Below are positions 63,501 to 64,000 of a stretch of DNA of 64,000 nt, piece after piece (the stretch's first letter is position 1; every line of letters starts with the position of its first letter). The DNA is taken from positions 1-64,000 of the forward strand of contig PBCC01000037.1 in assembly GCA_002716825.1 (NCBI GenBank), read 5' to 3'. This DNA comes from Halobacteriovorax sp. Its GTDB lineage: Bacteria > Bdellovibrionota > Bacteriovoracia > Bacteriovoracales > Bacteriovoracaceae. The notes beneath the pieces are model-generated. The model was not told where the DNA came from. It made no database searches and worked only from the letters and a program-made list of their open reading frames with translations. The translations under genes were made by a program, and so were the position numbers.

Positions 63501-64000
63501 GAGTCCTATGTCATTTTGCTTATCTCAGACGATACAAACATGAGAGTTTCAAATCCAATAGATAATACTTTTGCTGGCCAGACTTACAGCCTATCACCAT
63601 ATAACAGTCCATTGACTGCCGGCGCAGAGCCGTTCTACGAGTTCGCTTGCCTTGACGCAGCCTACGATACCGTTGCAAGAATTAGAATGCTGGTAAGAGA
63701 ATGGGATAGAGACTTTAAAATTACAGACTCTATTGATCGCTTGCAAATACCACTATCAGGTACCGTCGCAACGACTGCAGCCTCTACCACTGCGACAGGA
63801 GCTGGAACAAGCTTTGACACTGAAGTTATTAATGAGCGTCTGATCAAAATCGGAACAGAAGTAAGTACTGTTGATAGTGTGACAAATGCCACAGCGCTGG
63901 AACTCTATCTCAACGCTACTTTAACTCAAGCAGGAGCGACAGCTTATATTCGTCCTCCGCTTAGTGATGCCGGTGATGCTACAGACTTATTTGGCAATCC
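60570..64000 (+). CDS. Large lipoprotein with Ig-like (He_PIG) and other repeat domains, C-terminus off the window
   Basis: From ATG at 60570 the frame is open for 1143 codons to the window end. A lipobox is clear (LLTGCMPDS, Cys20). Domain order: Pro/Ser-poor spacer; He_PIG (about 48-133: SPALPSGLALDTTTGRLFGTP); repeats with GVVKQL.. and V.V.SG.F..GETLD units (about 140-290); He_PIG (about 285-360); further repeats to about 590; He_PIG (about 592-680: PDLPPGLTLDSETGVISGTP); cysteine-rich region (about 704-920); two GTxFTxEL..GDxIxVG modules (63399 and 63759). Surface-exposed adhesin-like protein. Only a weak ribosome site is visible; the start follows the lipobox. Confidence 0.85.
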   Translation, partial: MKSKVFKTILVSSIILLTGCMPDSLTKFKQETKPQKSVSGGTTTQDTAPSALSYTKSTYQFTVSNPIVAQSPTVTGEVVSYSISPALPSGLALDTTTGRLFGTPTVFAAATNHVITATNSAGSTSTTINISAFNQPAGLKYNLQARSIITMSSASALSVGGSFTTGTGVGVVKQLSGNVAEVEVTSGYFVLGQTVTETTVQTIDELDYKNSVQIFPVNTANIVNFTVGGFVSSPASQGSSLGIVKQLLSDSIVVDIVRGTFAPTETLDNVATYAATDMTVDKINYVLETGDSIDLRPTITAGESISYELASGALPSGFTAFADTSGYIIGTYSTSATTQITVEANNPVGSVSSTFTMGPLIATPQYLSVTQNVVLKVLDSSSFEYGKKVTTSSGDVGQVIQVIDGEYLYVRVLSGSFEKDESLDNSIPFGGEKTSVLDVKHVSLVLEVPNGGAANFLRDGYISSNTGGKGIVSHIFADGANPDKIFVRQTVPGFAADSVTPVQIDNTTTFALAETTITKVRSNNLEIYLTSVAAFSKGIAVTYESGATYASGWVHDTNTSSNSMTVRVNREGFHYDVGPDNVNPFIATESPVSSYRADNTIYLRTGEATRLNTILLAGNDIEFTVVPDLPPGLTLDSETGVISGTPEQSSVKKSYTLSATNTVGGVPQVTTFSFNIKVYDVFSLANITPNATSYVLHKTGKGNEIADCLVTQEQVASSNQSQKDITCMMEGGELDLYQLGLGTRVFSSKGMCKYVSTRPYGFWKYPYKKTTTNNVKLIVNGSCSAGVRTQSNTDGSSFRCHSDYSADSSFLGGPNCDDGRYTEVTINYNDDTTPNPDGTCDSFTVTSNIRDCGGQKYACYGGSQKEEFSEGQLAAGIRSTIFNATEGAAVEYTITSPLNQGLITNRNLVNYTANNSCADADGYNPNNTNWRAYADQFVSRTLSGTISSGVQYSNSIVGVGTVFTEELIVGDTINVGSESYVILLISDDTNMRVSNPIDNTFAGQTYSLSPYNSPLTAGAEPFYEFACLDAAYDTVARIRMLVREWDRDFKITDSIDRLQIPLSGTVATTAASTTATGAGTSFDTEVINERLIKIGTEVSTVDSVTNATALELYLNATLTQAGATAYIRPPLSDAGDATDLFGN

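Noticed and set aside
1-64000. CRISPR arrays, insertion sequences, integrases, prophage or tRNA genes.
   Set aside because: No regularly spaced direct repeats, transposase motifs or cloverleaf sequences were seen on either strand.

Overview
The window looks like a chromosomal core region of a Gram-negative predator-type bacterium of the Bdellovibrionota, most likely near the Bacteriovoracales. This is inferred from gene content and style, not from a database search. Signs are moderate G+C by eye, many envelope and periplasmic genes, flagellin, bactofilin, PilZ, GGDEF and HD-GYP proteins, a DUF3015 protein, paired M16 peptidases, and frequent TTG and GTG starts. No tRNA, rRNA, CRISPR array, transposase or prophage was seen. 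Genes are packed tightly: the longest stretch without a gene is about 230-240 bases (34468-34699 and 60336-60569), and neither holds a structure I recognise.

Layout. 1-2954 (minus): envelope operon with a LolA-like protein, an outer-membrane beta-barrel candidate, a DUF2227-type membrane protein and a TIGR03546-type membrane protein cut by the window edge. 3083-6597: HAD-IG 5'-nucleotidase, histone-deacetylase-family protein (apparent ATT start) and a fungal-type saccharopine dehydrogenase. 6666-8861: DUF3015 protein, then a broken DUF4105/Lnb-type gene. 8871-16648: MarC, L,D-transpeptidase, aldo/keto reductase, anchored unknown, 2OG oxygenase, L28, S8 protease, PilZ-like protein, ExbB/ExbD. 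16733-24006: DUF4340 protein, HD-GYP regulator, L33, small CGTC protein, L31, Rsm22-like methyltransferase, citrate synthase, PyrE, SfsA. 24108-27483: tyrosine-rich secreted protein, second DUF4105-like protein, nitroreductase. 27581-33020: five-gene dipeptide/oligopeptide ABC importer. 33017-36087: PilZ protein with an unknown partner, degenerate HD protein, small exonuclease-X-C-like protein. 36212-40146: FeoA/FeoB and gamma-glutamyltransferase. 40263-46982: pstSCAB-phoU-phoB-phoR behind a Pho-box-like repeat. 46979-53193: flagellin, second ExbB/ExbD pair, and an operon of a FrzS/AglZ-like scaffold candidate, a diguanylate cyclase and a metallophosphoesterase. 53388-55540: probable cell-shape operon of YkuD+NTF2 enzyme, coiled-coil membrane protein and bactofilin. 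55541-60335: M16 peptidase pair, alanine dehydrogenase, FliL-like protein, small protein. 60570-64000: a giant Ig-like, repeat-bearing lipoprotein running off the end.

The genes fit a cell that imports peptides, iron and phosphate, catabolises amino acids (alanine dehydrogenase, saccharopine dehydrogenase, gamma-glutamyltransferase) and invests in envelope remodelling and c-di-GMP signalling. The most interesting leads are the cell-shape operon, the pseudo-receiver/acidic/coiled-coil scaffold operon, the large repeat lipoprotein, the disrupted DUF4105 gene, the apparent ATT start, and convergent genes that share or abut stop codons.
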